The notes under the pieces were generated by a model. It was not told where the DNA came from, made no database searches, and was given only the letters and a program-made list of their open reading frames with translations. The position numbers and the translations under genes were made by a program. From assembly GCA_945913025.1 (NCBI GenBank), contig CAMECJ010000007.1, positions 1 through 64,000 of the forward strand: a stretch of 64,000 bases of DNA, read 5' to 3'. The stretch comes from an uncultured Elusimicrobia bacterium (lineage in GTDB: Bacteria; Elusimicrobiota; Elusimicrobia; Elusimicrobiales; Elusimicrobiaceae). Shown in pieces: positions 1-8,729 of the stretch; position 1 is the first letter of the stretch; each line of letters opens with the position of its first letter.

Positions 1-2
1 AG

Positions 3-95
3 GTAGCGCGGGGGGTCTACTTTGGGTTGGTGGACTTTAAAGCGCAGAACGGGCGCGAGCACTGCCAGAAGGTGGTAAAAGTTTTAGTACCGTAG
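3..95 (+). CDS. C-terminal end of a surface or secreted protein (partial)
   Basis: An open frame enters from the left edge and ends at TAG 93-95. The visible tail reads VARGVYFGLVDFKAQNG and then a short strand ending in KVVKVLVP. The pattern GVYF..., a charged turn and a final hydrophobic strand resembles the last strands of FlgD-like Ig or type IX secretion C-terminal domains. That resemblance is by eye over about 30 residues only. A hairpin follows directly, so this gene probably ends its transcription unit. The next gene encodes a PorV/PorQ-like protein, a family tied to type IX secretion in Bacteroidota, which makes the reading more attractive but does not prove it. Confidence 0.5.
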   Translation, partial: VARGVYFGLVDFKAQNGREHCQKVVKVLVP

Positions 96-102
96 GAAAA
101 AC

Positions 103-132
103 CTTTGGAGGGTGATCAAACATCCTCCAAAG
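103..132 (+). terminator. Hairpin after the partial first gene
   Basis: Arms 103-114 and 121-132 pair over 12 bases with one G-T wobble, leaving a six-base loop. An A/T-rich stretch follows, but there is no clean T-run, so efficiency is uncertain. Confidence 0.5.
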
Positions 133-174
133 AATATATTTAAGTTCCGGTTATAGGTTGGATAAATTAAATTT

Positions 175-1152
175 ATGAATATACGAATAAGAGTTTTAGC
201 TGCTTGTTTAACAGTTGCTTTAAGCACCGTTCAGGCGTTTGCCATTAACGAACGCGCCGGTACGAGTGCGAGCGCGTTCTTAAAGATTGACGCTGGATCC
301 CCCAGAGCGCAGGCGTTGGGTAATGCGTATGTGTCCATCGCGGACGGACCGGAAGCGCTGTTCTGGAACCCCGCCGGTGCGGCGTCTGCCACGACGCGCG
401 AACTCCAGTTTGCGTATTTGGATTATTTGCAGGGATATAAGGCCCGCACCTTGGCTTACTTACAGCCGATCGGGAAAACCATTATCGGCGTGACGTTTAA
501 CTATATGGATATGGACGATTTTGATTTCCGCGATAAATGGGGTAACCAAAACCCCACCGTCGGAGTGCCCGTGCGCAACTTTGTGGGCAGTTTGTCTTTA
601 GCGCGCGGATTTTTTAACCAGAAACTCCAAATCGGCGGTACGGCCAAGTATATTACGGAACGGTTGTACAACGGCGAAGGATATAATAACTATGATAACG
701 TCGGTTTTGACGTGGGGGCAAAATTGCGCCTCGTCAACTGGCTGGGCTTGGGCGGCGCGATTATCAATATCGGCGATAAAGAAGAAATGCCGCGCGGCCT
801 TCGCTTAGGGGCGGATTTAAACACCCGCTATTTTACGGTTTCGGGCGAATACATTAAATACCGCGACGACGATTACCGCTACGGCGTAGGGTTGGAAGTC
901 CATATCCCTGAGGACCTTTTGCAGGTGGCCCGTTTTGATTTGCGCATCGGTTATTATTCGCGCGAAAATACGGGTATCAACGGGGAATCGTGGGTAAAGG
1001 ACGTTGGTTTGGATGAAACCTCTAAGGTTTCGTTCGGGTTTGGGCTGTACAGCTCCGAACTTTTCGGCTACGGCGCGTCTTTAGATTATGCGGTAACGCC
1101 GTTTGGGGCGCTGGGAACGTCGCAGCAGATAGCGGTGTCTATTCAGTTTTAA
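175..1152 (+). CDS. PorV/PorQ-family outer-membrane beta-barrel protein
   Basis: 325 residues. A signal peptide covers about residues 1-23 and ends ...VQAFA. The mature start has the family pattern GSPRAQALGNAYVSIADG followed by EALFWNPAG, typical of PorV/PorQ (UPF0164) proteins of the FadL-like barrel group. The rest alternates polar and hydrophobic residues as barrel strands do and ends in QIAVSIQF with a terminal Phe, a usual outer-membrane assembly signal. In Bacteroidota PorV shuttles type IX cargo to the surface; whether it does so here is unknown. It lies just upstream of the pilus genes, only three bases before the next small pilin-like gene, so it probably heads or belongs to that operon. 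No strong ribosome site is visible before ATG 175. Confidence 0.8.
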   Translation: MNIRIRVLAACLTVALSTVQAFAINERAGTSASAFLKIDAGSPRAQALGNAYVSIADGPEALFWNPAGAASATTRELQFAYLDYLQGYKARTLAYLQPIGKTIIGVTFNYMDMDDFDFRDKWGNQNPTVGVPVRNFVGSLSLARGFFNQKLQIGGTAKYITERLYNGEGYNNYDNVGFDVGAKLRLVNWLGLGGAIINIGDKEEMPRGLRLGADLNTRYFTVSGEYIKYRDDDYRYGVGLEVHIPEDLLQVARFDLRIGYYSRENTGINGESWVKDVGLDETSKVSFGFGLYSSELFGYGASLDYAVTPFGALGTSQQIAVSIQF

Positions 1153-1155
1153 CGT

Positions 1156-1335
1156 ATGAAAACACAGGGAACGCTGTTTAATAAAAGAGGTCAAACCGCG
1201 GTAGAATATATTGTAACGGCGGCAGGTCTTTTTACGGCGATTATTTCCTTTTATGTGCTCTATTCGCACCTGGTTCCGCAGCAGTTTGACCAAGGCGCCA
1301 AAGTGATTTTGTCGGAATATAACACCGGAAGTTAA
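1156..1335 (+). CDS. Small Flp-type pilin-like protein (59 aa)
   Basis: ATG 1156 to TAA 1335. The N-terminus reads KRGQTAVEYIVTAAG, the class III (Flp/TadE) prepilin signal: a basic leader, Gly12 as the residue before cleavage, Gln13 as +1, and Glu17-Tyr18 at +5/+6, then a single hydrophobic helix to about residue 37. The short C-terminal part is polar. It starts three bases after the PorV-like gene and precedes the larger Flp pilin, so it is probably a minor pilin or pseudopilin of the same system. The assignment rests on the signal, length and position. Confidence 0.7.
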   Translation: MKTQGTLFNKRGQTAVEYIVTAAGLFTAIISFYVLYSHLVPQQFDQGAKVILSEYNTGS

Positions 1336-1361
1336 TCTTTTAAAAATTAGGAGGACGGAGT

Positions 1362-1592
1362 ATGAAGTTTATCGTTGCTTTGCAAAACAAAATGGACGGC
1401 TTGAGAGCCAAAGCTCTTGACTGCCTGAAGAAAAAAGAAGGCCAGAACACGATCGAATACGTATTGATGCTCGTAGTGGTCGTGGGTGTGGCGGGTTTGG
1501 CCGGCATGCTTATCAAAAAGTTTATGCCTGAACTTTTTGAAAACGTCAAAGGTAAAATCTTGGGCGGTATGAATTCTTCTGCTGAATATTAA
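1362..1592 (+). CDS. flp: Flp-family type IVb major pilin candidate
   Basis: 76 residues. The leader is unusually long for Flp (27 residues) and ends KKEG; predicted cleavage is Gly27/Gln28, with Glu32-Tyr33 at +5/+6. A hydrophobic helix (VLMLVVVVGVAGLAGMLI) follows, then a short tail. A strong AGGAGG at 1349-1354 gives the best ribosome site among the neighbouring pilin genes, as expected for an abundant subunit. It would be processed by a TadV/CpaA prepilin peptidase, which is not in this window, and assembled by the TadA/TadB/TadC machinery encoded downstream. Confidence 0.85.
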   Translation: MKFIVALQNKMDGLRAKALDCLKKKEGQNTIEYVLMLVVVVGVAGLAGMLIKKFMPELFENVKGKILGGMNSSAEY

Positions 1593-1597
1593 TTCGT

Positions 1598-2083
1598 ATG
1601 AAGTTTTTTAGGAAGCGTGGCGGGCAGGTAACCGCAGAACTGATGTTGATTTTGCCGGTATTTATGCTGATGATTTTTTTCGTGCTTGAATACGGCAACA
1701 TCGCCTATCACACGCTTATTGCCAACCACGCTTCCTATGAATTTGCGCGCATCGCCTCGCTGGTGTCCGTTAAAAAGCCCAGCGGCCGGCCGGACCGGAC
1801 GGTAATGACGCAAAAGATTAACCAAGCCAAGCAGAAAGTGTTTGGCAGCAAGGCGGGCGGTATAGGCGTTACCGTAAAGGTGGAAAACACCGGTACGGAT
1901 CCGATGTATAAAAAACACCGCCACGAAGACGTAATCGTTACGGTTACGTATCCCGTCCGTTTGGCGTTTCCCGGTACCAGTTTTATTTTGGCCAGCGAAC
2001 CCCGTCGGGAAGGTATACGCAAAATTAAAGCCGTTGCGCGTATGCCGATTGAAAAACTGTATCTGAGTTCGGATACCAAATAG
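1598..2083 (+). CDS. TadE-like pseudopilin
   Basis: 161 residues. The N-terminus has KRGGQVTAELMLILPVFM: predicted cleavage Gly9/Gln10, Glu14 at +5, then one membrane helix to about residue 30. The remaining 130 residues form a periplasmic domain with several beta strands, as in TadE. It begins five bases after the Flp pilin stop and is clearly in the same operon. TadE/TadF proteins are minor pseudopilins needed for Flp pilus biogenesis. Confidence 0.85.
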   Translation: MKFFRKRGGQVTAELMLILPVFMLMIFFVLEYGNIAYHTLIANHASYEFARIASLVSVKKPSGRPDRTVMTQKINQAKQKVFGSKAGGIGVTVKVENTGTDPMYKKHRHEDVIVTVTYPVRLAFPGTSFILASEPRREGIRKIKAVARMPIEKLYLSSDTK

Positions 2084-2122
2084 ATTTGAATTGTTAATTT
2101 AACAGCCGTTTAAGGAGACAAA

Positions 2123-2878
2123 ATGAAAAAAGGAATTTTCCTGCCGTTTGTGGTGGCACTTTTAGCGGCCATCGTATATGCGATGATTGTCAGCAGCGCG
2201 GAGAAAAAGCTGAATGCTTCCAAAAATATCCAGCAAGTGTTTGTACCCGTGCGTGACATTAAAGAACGCGAAGTGATTAAACGCGATATTCTGAAAACCG
2301 TTCCGGTTCCGGCGGCATATTTGCAGAAAGACGCGTTTACGTATTCTACCGCCGCCGACTTTAAAGCCATCGAAAATGCAGTGGCGCGTATCCAAATTCC
2401 CAAAGGCAATCAGATTTCCAAGTATGCCATAACCTCGCTGTCTCCCGAGGCAGGGTTGTCCAGCAAAATTCCGGTGCAAATGAGAGGTTACGTTATCAGT
2501 GTTCCCCTGACTACTGCCAGTATGATTAAACCCGATGACAACGTCGATGTGCTTTTGACCTTTGAAGCGATGATGAAAAACGGTTCGCGCCAAAAAGTGG
2601 CTTTGACGCTGTTGCAGAACGTGAAAGTGCTGGGGGTGGGGTCTGACTTGGGCCAAGGGCTTGATGCCCGTTCGGCCGCTGCAATGAAAAATAAAGAAGA
2701 GGAAGCCGCCGCATATTCGGATAACTCGGTGCTTTCTCTTTCGCTGTCTCCGCGCGATGCACAATATTTGGCGCTTGCGCAGGCCGAGGGTGACATTTCC
2801 GTCATCTTGCGTTCTCACGGCGACGTAACTAACTATTTGATGGAAATTGCTACATTCGATAAATTATTTAACAATTAA
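2123..2878 (+). CDS. cpaB: Flp pilus assembly protein CpaB/RcpC
   Basis: 251 residues. An N-terminal signal anchor covers about residues 4-24. An SAF-type domain follows (VFVPVRDIKEREVIKRDIL, about 40-75), then the RcpC/CpaB region around GYVISVPLTTASMIKPDDNV and a beta-rich C-terminus. The length matches the family. CpaB is a periplasmic, inner-membrane-anchored protein thought to connect the pilus channel with the secretin and possibly bind peptidoglycan. A ribosome site AAGGAG lies before ATG 2123, and the secretin gene follows after 13 bases. Confidence 0.9.
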   Translation: MKKGIFLPFVVALLAAIVYAMIVSSAEKKLNASKNIQQVFVPVRDIKEREVIKRDILKTVPVPAAYLQKDAFTYSTAADFKAIENAVARIQIPKGNQISKYAITSLSPEAGLSSKIPVQMRGYVISVPLTTASMIKPDDNVDVLLTFEAMMKNGSRQKVALTLLQNVKVLGVGSDLGQGLDARSAAAMKNKEEEAAAYSDNSVLSLSLSPRDAQYLALAQAEGDISVILRSHGDVTNYLMEIATFDKLFNN

Positions 2879-2891
2879 CACGGAATAAATT

Positions 2892-3638
2892 ATGACCAAT
2901 ACAAAATTCGTTACGAAATTGTCACTTGCGGTATTACTGCTCGGGGTGTTAGCCCCGGTGGAACTGCACGCCAAAAAAACGCGATTGGTTGCCGTCAGCG
3001 CCGATGTGGTGGAAATCAGCGGTACAATGCAAAGCGTCAAAGGGTTTTCTTGGAACCAGCTGTTTGATTTTGAAGAAGCCACTATCCCGGGTATTTTGTC
3101 CTTGGGCGAGTTTGAACGCAAAACAGCGGTTACCACGCGTTTGCGCTTGATGGAAACAGAAGGCCGCGCACAGGTCTTGTCCAACCCTAAAATAGTAACG
3201 TCTTCCGGCAACAGTGCCAAAATTACGGTTGGCGGTAAAATCCCAATACCGATTGTAAATAACCAGGGCGTTGGTTCCCAGTTGGAAGAATATGGTATTT
3301 TGCTTAACGTGCTTCCGACGATTATTCCGGAACGCAATAATATTATTGATTTACAAGTCCAGCTGTCCGTATCCACGGTGGACTATTCCAGAACGGTGGT
3401 GATTGGTACGGCTACCGCGCCGTCTTTTACCAACCGCGATGTGGAAACCCACGTGGAAATTAATAGCGGCGAAACTTTGGTTATCGGCGGGCTAAAAAGC
3501 AGCGCGCGTAACGTATCCGAGGACCGCGTGCCGTTCTTGGGTCGTTTGCCGCTTATCGGTCTGTTGTTTAAGAGCAAAGACGTTACCGAAGAGCAGCGCT
3601 CGCTCTTCTTGTTCATTACGGTCGAAATCGTAGAGTAA
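2892..3638 (+). CDS. Short secretin (CpaC/RcpA-type) domain protein
   Basis: 248 residues with a signal peptide ending near LHA at residue 27. The secretin domain fills most of the protein: LSNPKIVTSSGNSAKITVGG, then VEINSGETLVIGGL, and the closing VPFLGRLPLIGLLF block, ending ...LFLFITVEIVE. Typical CpaC/RcpA proteins are roughly 400-500 residues with N-terminal BON/N1-type domains. Here almost nothing lies between the signal peptide and the secretin domain, so this is a minimal secretin. It should form the outer-membrane pore of the pilus system. It lies between cpaB and the ATPase gene, the usual order. Confidence 0.85.
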   Translation: MTNTKFVTKLSLAVLLLGVLAPVELHAKKTRLVAVSADVVEISGTMQSVKGFSWNQLFDFEEATIPGILSLGEFERKTAVTTRLRLMETEGRAQVLSNPKIVTSSGNSAKITVGGKIPIPIVNNQGVGSQLEEYGILLNVLPTIIPERNNIIDLQVQLSVSTVDYSRTVVIGTATAPSFTNRDVETHVEINSGETLVIGGLKSSARNVSEDRVPFLGRLPLIGLLFKSKDVTEEQRSLFLFITVEIVE

Positions 3639-3645
3639 ACATGTT

Positions 3646-6168
3646 ATGGCTGAAGAGTTAGAACCTCAGAAATCCGACGCAAAAATTATCGCGTTTGCCG
3701 GCCCCAAAGAAGGCGCCGGACGCACAACGCTGGTGCTGAACTTGGCATTAGGGTGGGCGGGTATTCAAAAACGTCCGGTACTCATCGTGCCGCTTGATCC
3801 GCTTGCGCGTCAGGAGCACAGCTTTTATTTGGATATCGCCAAACCTGTCAGTGTGGCGGATTTGTTAAAAGTGTTAGGTAATACCTCCATAGCTGTTGTT
3901 GGCGGTCTTTTGCGCGGGAAGATTTCTATGTCCCAGTGGGGAGTCGGTTTGTTACCTCTGGGTAATACGCGCGCGCAGGCGGCTTCTATCAGCCCGAAAA
4001 TTTTAATTCCCATTTTGTCCCGTTTGGCACAGACGTTTGATATTTTTTTGGATGTAGATTCTTCTTTCCCGATGCAGGCGTTTGCGTTTGATATCGCTGA
4101 CAAGATGTTTTGGGTATCCAACGCCACCCGCACACATATTAATTCTACCGTACAGCTGTTTAACGATTATAAAGAACAACGCTATCCGATGGACCGCGTC
4201 AGCGTGATTTGTAACGGATACGATATACCCGGTTCCATTCCTTACGAAGAAATGGAACGATTCTATTCCCAGCTGGGGCGCGAAGTGGACGTATTTCTTC
4301 CATGGGATGCCGATGTTATGGCGACGTCCAACCGCCGCGAGGTGGAAATTATTACCAACCCGCAGTCCGAATGGGTAAAAGGGCTCCGCCTTGTTCTGGC
4401 CAAAATCCGCGATTTGAAACCGGCTCCTAAAGACTGGATGGCTTCGGTATCGGATGAAGAATTTTCTCAAGCGTCTAAAGAAATTTGGTCGCCCGTATTG
4501 TTTGATGACGGCCAAGGGGCTGCTTCCGGCCAGAATCATATTATCGCTGAGGGGGAAGAAGCAAGCAACGCGAAGTTGTCTTTTTGGGACGATTTAAAAC
4601 AAAAAGTGCACAAAGAGGTCGTGCATACGCTGGAAATTGAGCATATTGTAATCAGCGAAGAAAGTTCCGCCAGCGAACAGACCCGCAAACGCGTGGCCGC
4701 CATTGTGGACGACATCTTGCAAAAACAGCCTAACCTTCAGTTCTCGCGTGACCAGCGCACGCGTTTTACGTCGGAACTGTTGGACGAAATTTTAGGTTTG
4801 GGTCCGCTGGAAGTGCTGATGCGCGATCCGGCTGTTACCGAAATTATGGTTAACGCCTTTGATAAGATTTTCATCGAACAAAAAGGTAAGTTGACCTTAA
4901 CCAAATACAAATTTAGAAATAATGAACAAGTGGTGCAGGTCATTAAACGTATTGTGGCGCCGCTGGGCCGCCGTATTGATGAATCTGTTCCTCTTGTGGA
5001 CGCGCGTTTGAAAGACGGCTCCCGCGTAAACGCCATTATTGCGCCTTTGGCCGTATCGGGGCCGACGCTTACTATCCGCCGCTTCTCATCCAAGCCGTTC
5101 GGTCCGGAAGATTATTACCGCTTTGGCACAATCAGTCCGGAATGTATGGAGTTTGTAAAAAAATGTGTGAAAATCCGCAAAAACATCATCGTTTGCGGCG
5201 GTACGGGGACAGGTAAAACCACATTCTTAAACGCAATTTCCGGTTATATTTCCAACGATGAACGTATTATTACCGTGGAAGATACCGCGGAGTTGCGTCT
5301 CCAACAGCCGCACTGGGTGTCTTTGGAAAGCCGTCCGCCGAACGTGGAAGGAAAAGGTGCCGTTACCATTCAGGATTTGGTAAAAAACTGCTTGCGTATG
5401 CGTCCTGACCGCATTGTGGTCGGGGAGTGCCGCGGCGGCGAAGCGCTGGATATGTTACAGGCAATGAACACCGGTCACGAAGGTTCGCTGACCACCATTC
5501 ACGCCAACACTCCGCGCGACGGATTATCCCGCTTGGAAGCGATGTGTATGCAGACGGGCGCCGATTTGCCGATTTTTGCTATTCGCGAAATGATTTCTTC
5601 CGCCGTCAATATGATTGTGCAACTTTCCCGTTTTTCAGACGGCTCCAGAAAGGTAACTTATATTACCGAAATGCACGGACAGAAAGACGGCGAAATCCAG
5701 TCTACCGACTTGTTCCGCTATGTGCAGACGGGTGTAGACGAAAATGGTAAAGTGCAGGGGTTGTTCGCCCCTACAGGGAATTTACCTACGTTTTATGAAG
5801 AATTTGCGGCTAAGGGTCAGCCGGTGGAAGAAGAGGTTTTCCATAAAAATGCCGTTCCGCTGGACGAAAATGGCGAGCCGGATCGCGAAGCTATCAGAAA
5901 ATTAGTGGCTTCTATGCAGGGTAAAGCAGCGCAAAGTGTACCCGTACGGGATGTGCCGACGGCTCCCGCCGTTGCGGCTAAACAGCCTGCCGCCCCGAGC
6001 GCTCCGGTTTCCGGAGTATCGCCCGAGGCGCCGTCTGTTCCGGCAAAAACGGCGGAGGTGCAAAACACGCCCGCAGTGCCGGCTGCACCGCGCCCGCCGG
6101 TTCCGCAGGCTCCGGCTGCGCCTCAAATACCGCAACCTCCGCGGGGAAATGTTCCGCCGCAGGCATAA
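3646..6168 (+). CDS. TadZ/CpaE-like plus TadA/CpaF fusion ATPase
   Basis: 840 residues combining two genes that are usually separate. Residues 10-260 are a MinD/ParA-like domain (TadZ/CpaE, pilus localisation) with a deviant P-loop [10 protein letters not shown] at 19-28; the usual Lys of the GKT triplet is Arg26, so nucleotide hydrolysis may be impaired. Residues about 320-680 are the TadA/CpaF secretion ATPase: Walker [10 protein letters not shown] at 518-526, Walker B DRIVVGE, and the His-box [13 protein letters not shown]. The last ~100 residues are Pro/Ala-rich and probably disordered. The TadA half powers Flp pilus assembly at the cytoplasmic face of the inner membrane. No stop or frame change separates the halves. 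Confidence 0.9.
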   Translation: MAEELEPQKSDAKIIAFAGPKEGAGRTTLVLNLALGWAGIQKRPVLIVPLDPLARQEHSFYLDIAKPVSVADLLKVLGNTSIAVVGGLLRGKISMSQWGVGLLPLGNTRAQAASISPKILIPILSRLAQTFDIFLDVDSSFPMQAFAFDIADKMFWVSNATRTHINSTVQLFNDYKEQRYPMDRVSVICNGYDIPGSIPYEEMERFYSQLGREVDVFLPWDADVMATSNRREVEIITNPQSEWVKGLRLVLAKIRDLKPAPKDWMASVSDEEFSQASKEIWSPVLFDDGQGAASGQNHIIAEGEEASNAKLSFWDDLKQKVHKEVVHTLEIEHIVISEESSASEQTRKRVAAIVDDILQKQPNLQFSRDQRTRFTSELLDEILGLGPLEVLMRDPAVTEIMVNAFDKIFIEQKGKLTLTKYKFRNNEQVVQVIKRIVAPLGRRIDESVPLVDARLKDGSRVNAIIAPLAVSGPTLTIRRFSSKPFGPEDYYRFGTISPECMEFVKKCVKIRKNIIVCGGTGTGKTTFLNAISGYISNDERIITVEDTAELRLQQPHWVSLESRPPNVEGKGAVTIQDLVKNCLRMRPDRIVVGECRGGEALDMLQAMNTGHEGSLTTIHANTPRDGLSRLEAMCMQTGADLPIFAIREMISSAVNMIVQLSRFSDGSRKVTYITEMHGQKDGEIQSTDLFRYVQTGVDENGKVQGLFAPTGNLPTFYEEFAAKGQPVEEEVFHKNAVPLDENGEPDREAIRKLVASMQGKAAQSVPVRDVPTAPAVAAKQPAAPSAPVSGVSPEAPSVPAKTAEVQNTPAVPAAPRPPVPQAPAAPQIPQPPRGNVPPQA

Positions 6169-6203
6169 CGGGTTGCCGTAAATTGAACGGAAGGTTTGTA
6201 GAT

Positions 6204-7829
6204 ATGACGAAAAAAATGTATGTTTGGATGGGAGTTTTGCTGTGTGTTGCGCCGCTGTTTGCACCGGCGGATGCACCGGCCCGTTCGCTTAGCGCCAAAG
6301 ACCGCACCAAAATCAAGTGTTCTATGGAGAAAATGCGTATTTTGGCGGAATTTTTTGACGTCAAAAAATCCAATGCCGAAAAAATATACGAACTGCCCGC
6401 TGAATGCAGCGGCGGTAAGCCGCGTAAAATCACAATGCCGGAGTGGTTTGGCAAAGAACTTCCGCGTATGGAAAATACCAAAGTGGTGTACGTTCCCGGC
6501 GAGGGTACCTACAGCGAAGTGGATTTGTGGCGGCAGGCGTTTTCAAACGTATATTTCTTTTTGGAACGGGCCGATAAGTCGTTGGACCCGAATATTCCGT
6601 TGGTGCTTGACCAACTTTCCCGCGGGTTCGTGTCTGACCGTATTCGCTTAGTGGCCACCTTGGACCGTTTGAACAAAGATTTGCTGCGCAATAACAAGCT
6701 TCTTATTATGAAAGACAGTATGGACGGGCGCGCGCGTTCTATGCTCTCTACGTTTGAGCTTATTAATAACGAATTTTTCAGCACGATAGAATCTTTTTCC
6801 AGTCCTGTTTCCTATCGGGAGGACAAATACCGTAAATCCGTGATGGCAGTAGTTATTTTGTCTAACCACTTGTTTTCCCAGTTTATGGGGCCTGTCATTC
6901 CGGCCGCACCGCCGGATCCGAAAATTTTTGCCACTACCCGCGCGGACCGCGCGTACAGCTTGTTTATGCTGTTGTTGGGATCGGCTTTGGCGGGATTTTC
7001 CGTCTATCTTCTGTTGGACAATCGCCGTGAAAATATTTTACGCCTCATGGCGGAATATAAAGAGAAAAGCCTTGTTTGGGCGGAAGATTTCAACCGCCAG
7101 TTTGTTACCATTGATATTAAATACATTGTATTTGGTACGGTCGGTATTTTTGCTGTGTTGGGGCTTTTGCTGGGGCTGATGGTAGGCGGCTTTGGCGGCG
7201 TGTTTGTCTTTTTACTTGTCTTGTTTGCAGGTGGTGTAATTAGTATCCGTATGCCGGCCGCCGTGTTGGACGCGCTGAAAAAAAGCCGCGGCAAACGTGT
7301 GAATGCGCAATTGATGGATTCGCTGATTTTGCTTTCCAACTCGCTGCGTTCGGGTATGGACATTGTGCAGGGATTTGAACTGGTGTCCAAAGATATGCTT
7401 CCGCCTATTGCTGACGAATTTGGGTTGGTGGTTAAAAACTATCAGCTGGGTACTCCGTTCGAGAAAGCGCTTGACGGCCTTACGGACCGCGTAGACAGCC
7501 GTATGCTTGCTTATATTATTAAGGCGATTATCATTCAGCGTCAGGTGGGTGGTAATTTAACGGTCATTTTCTCGCGTTTGGTGGAAAATATCCGCGAAGA
7601 AAGCAAGTTAGAAGAAAAATTGCAGGCTATGACAGCACAGCAAAAAATTCAGTCTATTGTCGTCAGTATTATGCCGTTTGTAATGATGCTCGTTATGTTT
7701 ATTTTCAACCCTTCCCAAATGATCGGTTTCTATACAAGCCCGGTGGGAATTTTCGTATTCTTGTTCTGCATCATTTGGATTGGCATCGGTATGAAAGTGC
7801 TTAAGAAAATGGGAGAGGTGCGGGTATAA
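6204..7829 (+). CDS. tadB: TadB-like inner-membrane platform protein with long periplasmic N-domain
   Basis: ATG 6204 is preferred over an upstream TTG at 6183 because GGAAGG at 6189-6194 is correctly spaced and the protein then opens with a signal peptide (MTKKMYVWMGVLLCVAPLFA). Residues ~25-245 are a predicted periplasmic region of unknown fold. Membrane helices lie at ~250-272 and ~305-349. The T2SSF domain (DSLILLSNSLRSGMDIVQGF, about 370-480) and two closing helices follow. Normal TadB is about 300 residues, so the 220-residue exported N-domain is extra. The stop codon overlaps the start of tadC. TadB and TadC together form the platform that extracts pilins under TadA power. Confidence 0.85.
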   Translation: MTKKMYVWMGVLLCVAPLFAPADAPARSLSAKDRTKIKCSMEKMRILAEFFDVKKSNAEKIYELPAECSGGKPRKITMPEWFGKELPRMENTKVVYVPGEGTYSEVDLWRQAFSNVYFFLERADKSLDPNIPLVLDQLSRGFVSDRIRLVATLDRLNKDLLRNNKLLIMKDSMDGRARSMLSTFELINNEFFSTIESFSSPVSYREDKYRKSVMAVVILSNHLFSQFMGPVIPAAPPDPKIFATTRADRAYSLFMLLLGSALAGFSVYLLLDNRRENILRLMAEYKEKSLVWAEDFNRQFVTIDIKYIVFGTVGIFAVLGLLLGLMVGGFGGVFVFLLVLFAGGVISIRMPAAVLDALKKSRGKRVNAQLMDSLILLSNSLRSGMDIVQGFELVSKDMLPPIADEFGLVVKNYQLGTPFEKALDGLTDRVDSRMLAYIIKAIIIQRQVGGNLTVIFSRLVENIREESKLEEKLQAMTAQQKIQSIVVSIMPFVMMLVMFIFNPSQMIGFYTSPVGIFVFLFCIIWIGIGMKVLKKMGEVRV

Positions 7830-8719
7830 TGAATAGCTTGGCTTTGACGTTAGGGCTTAAAGTGCTGTTGTCTATGGGTATGTTCGCGGTATTTTTGACC
7901 GTGTTCGGCCTTTTGGCTCCTAAAGAGAAAAAAGATAATTTGATGGATGTGGACGTCCGCCGTTTTAAGTCCACTTCCAGTTTCTCGCGCTTAAAACCGG
8001 AAGAAAAATTTTTGGACCGTGTAGCCGTTTTCTGTCTGCATACCTTTCACTTGGAGTCCAGTTTGGAAGAAATGCATCTGCTTTTGGGCAGTCCGGAAAA
8101 ACCGCAGCCCGTCGATATTTTATATACTAAAATTATCGCTTCGATGGCGATTCCGGCGGCCATGATGCTGCTGTTCCAATCCATTTGGCCGGTAGTGCTT
8201 GTTCCGCTTTGTTTTTATGTGCCGGATGTGCTGCTTAAAAGCAAAATCCAGCAGCGTCAGGCGGAAATTTTGGGAAATTTCTCCACCACGGTGGACTTGG
8301 CGGCTTTGATTATTGAATCCGGTTTGGATTATTTAACCGCTTTTGAAAGAATTATCAAAATTGCGAAAGAGAAAACGATTTTGGAAGAAGAATTGGAAAA
8401 AACGATTAACGAAATTAAGTTGGGGTACTCCCGCCGTGAAGCGTTAGAGCGGTTTTCCGCCCGTACGGGGGTACAGGAAGTGCGGTCTTTGGTTGGGTTG
8501 ATTATTCAGTCGGATGAGTTAGGTACCAGCTTGGTGGATTTGCTGCGCAATTTCTCGTCGGATTTGCGTTCGCGCCGTTTGTCCCGTGCGGAAAAATTGG
8601 CGGCGCAGGCGTCCACAAAGATGTTGTTTCCGCTTTTTATGTTTATCTTCCCAACAATTTTTATTTTAATTTTAGCGCCGATGGTGATGGGCCTTGTCAA
8701 CGGCGGTATGGGATTTTAG
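7829..8719 (+). CDS. tadC: TadC-like inner-membrane platform protein
   Basis: 296 residues. One N-terminal helix, a central pair of helices (~105-135), a T2SSF domain around FSTTVDLAALIIESGLDYLT, and a C-terminal hairpin of helices (LFPLFMFIFPTIFILILAPM). Length and helix layout match TadC. ATG 7829 overlaps the stop of tadB by one base, so the two products are translationally coupled, as expected for obligate partners. Confidence 0.88.
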   Translation: MNSLALTLGLKVLLSMGMFAVFLTVFGLLAPKEKKDNLMDVDVRRFKSTSSFSRLKPEEKFLDRVAVFCLHTFHLESSLEEMHLLLGSPEKPQPVDILYTKIIASMAIPAAMMLLFQSIWPVVLVPLCFYVPDVLLKSKIQQRQAEILGNFSTTVDLAALIIESGLDYLTAFERIIKIAKEKTILEEELEKTINEIKLGYSRREALERFSARTGVQEVRSLVGLIIQSDELGTSLVDLLRNFSSDLRSRRLSRAEKLAAQASTKMLFPLFMFIFPTIFILILAPMVMGLVNGGMGF

Positions 8720-8729
8720 AGGATATTGT

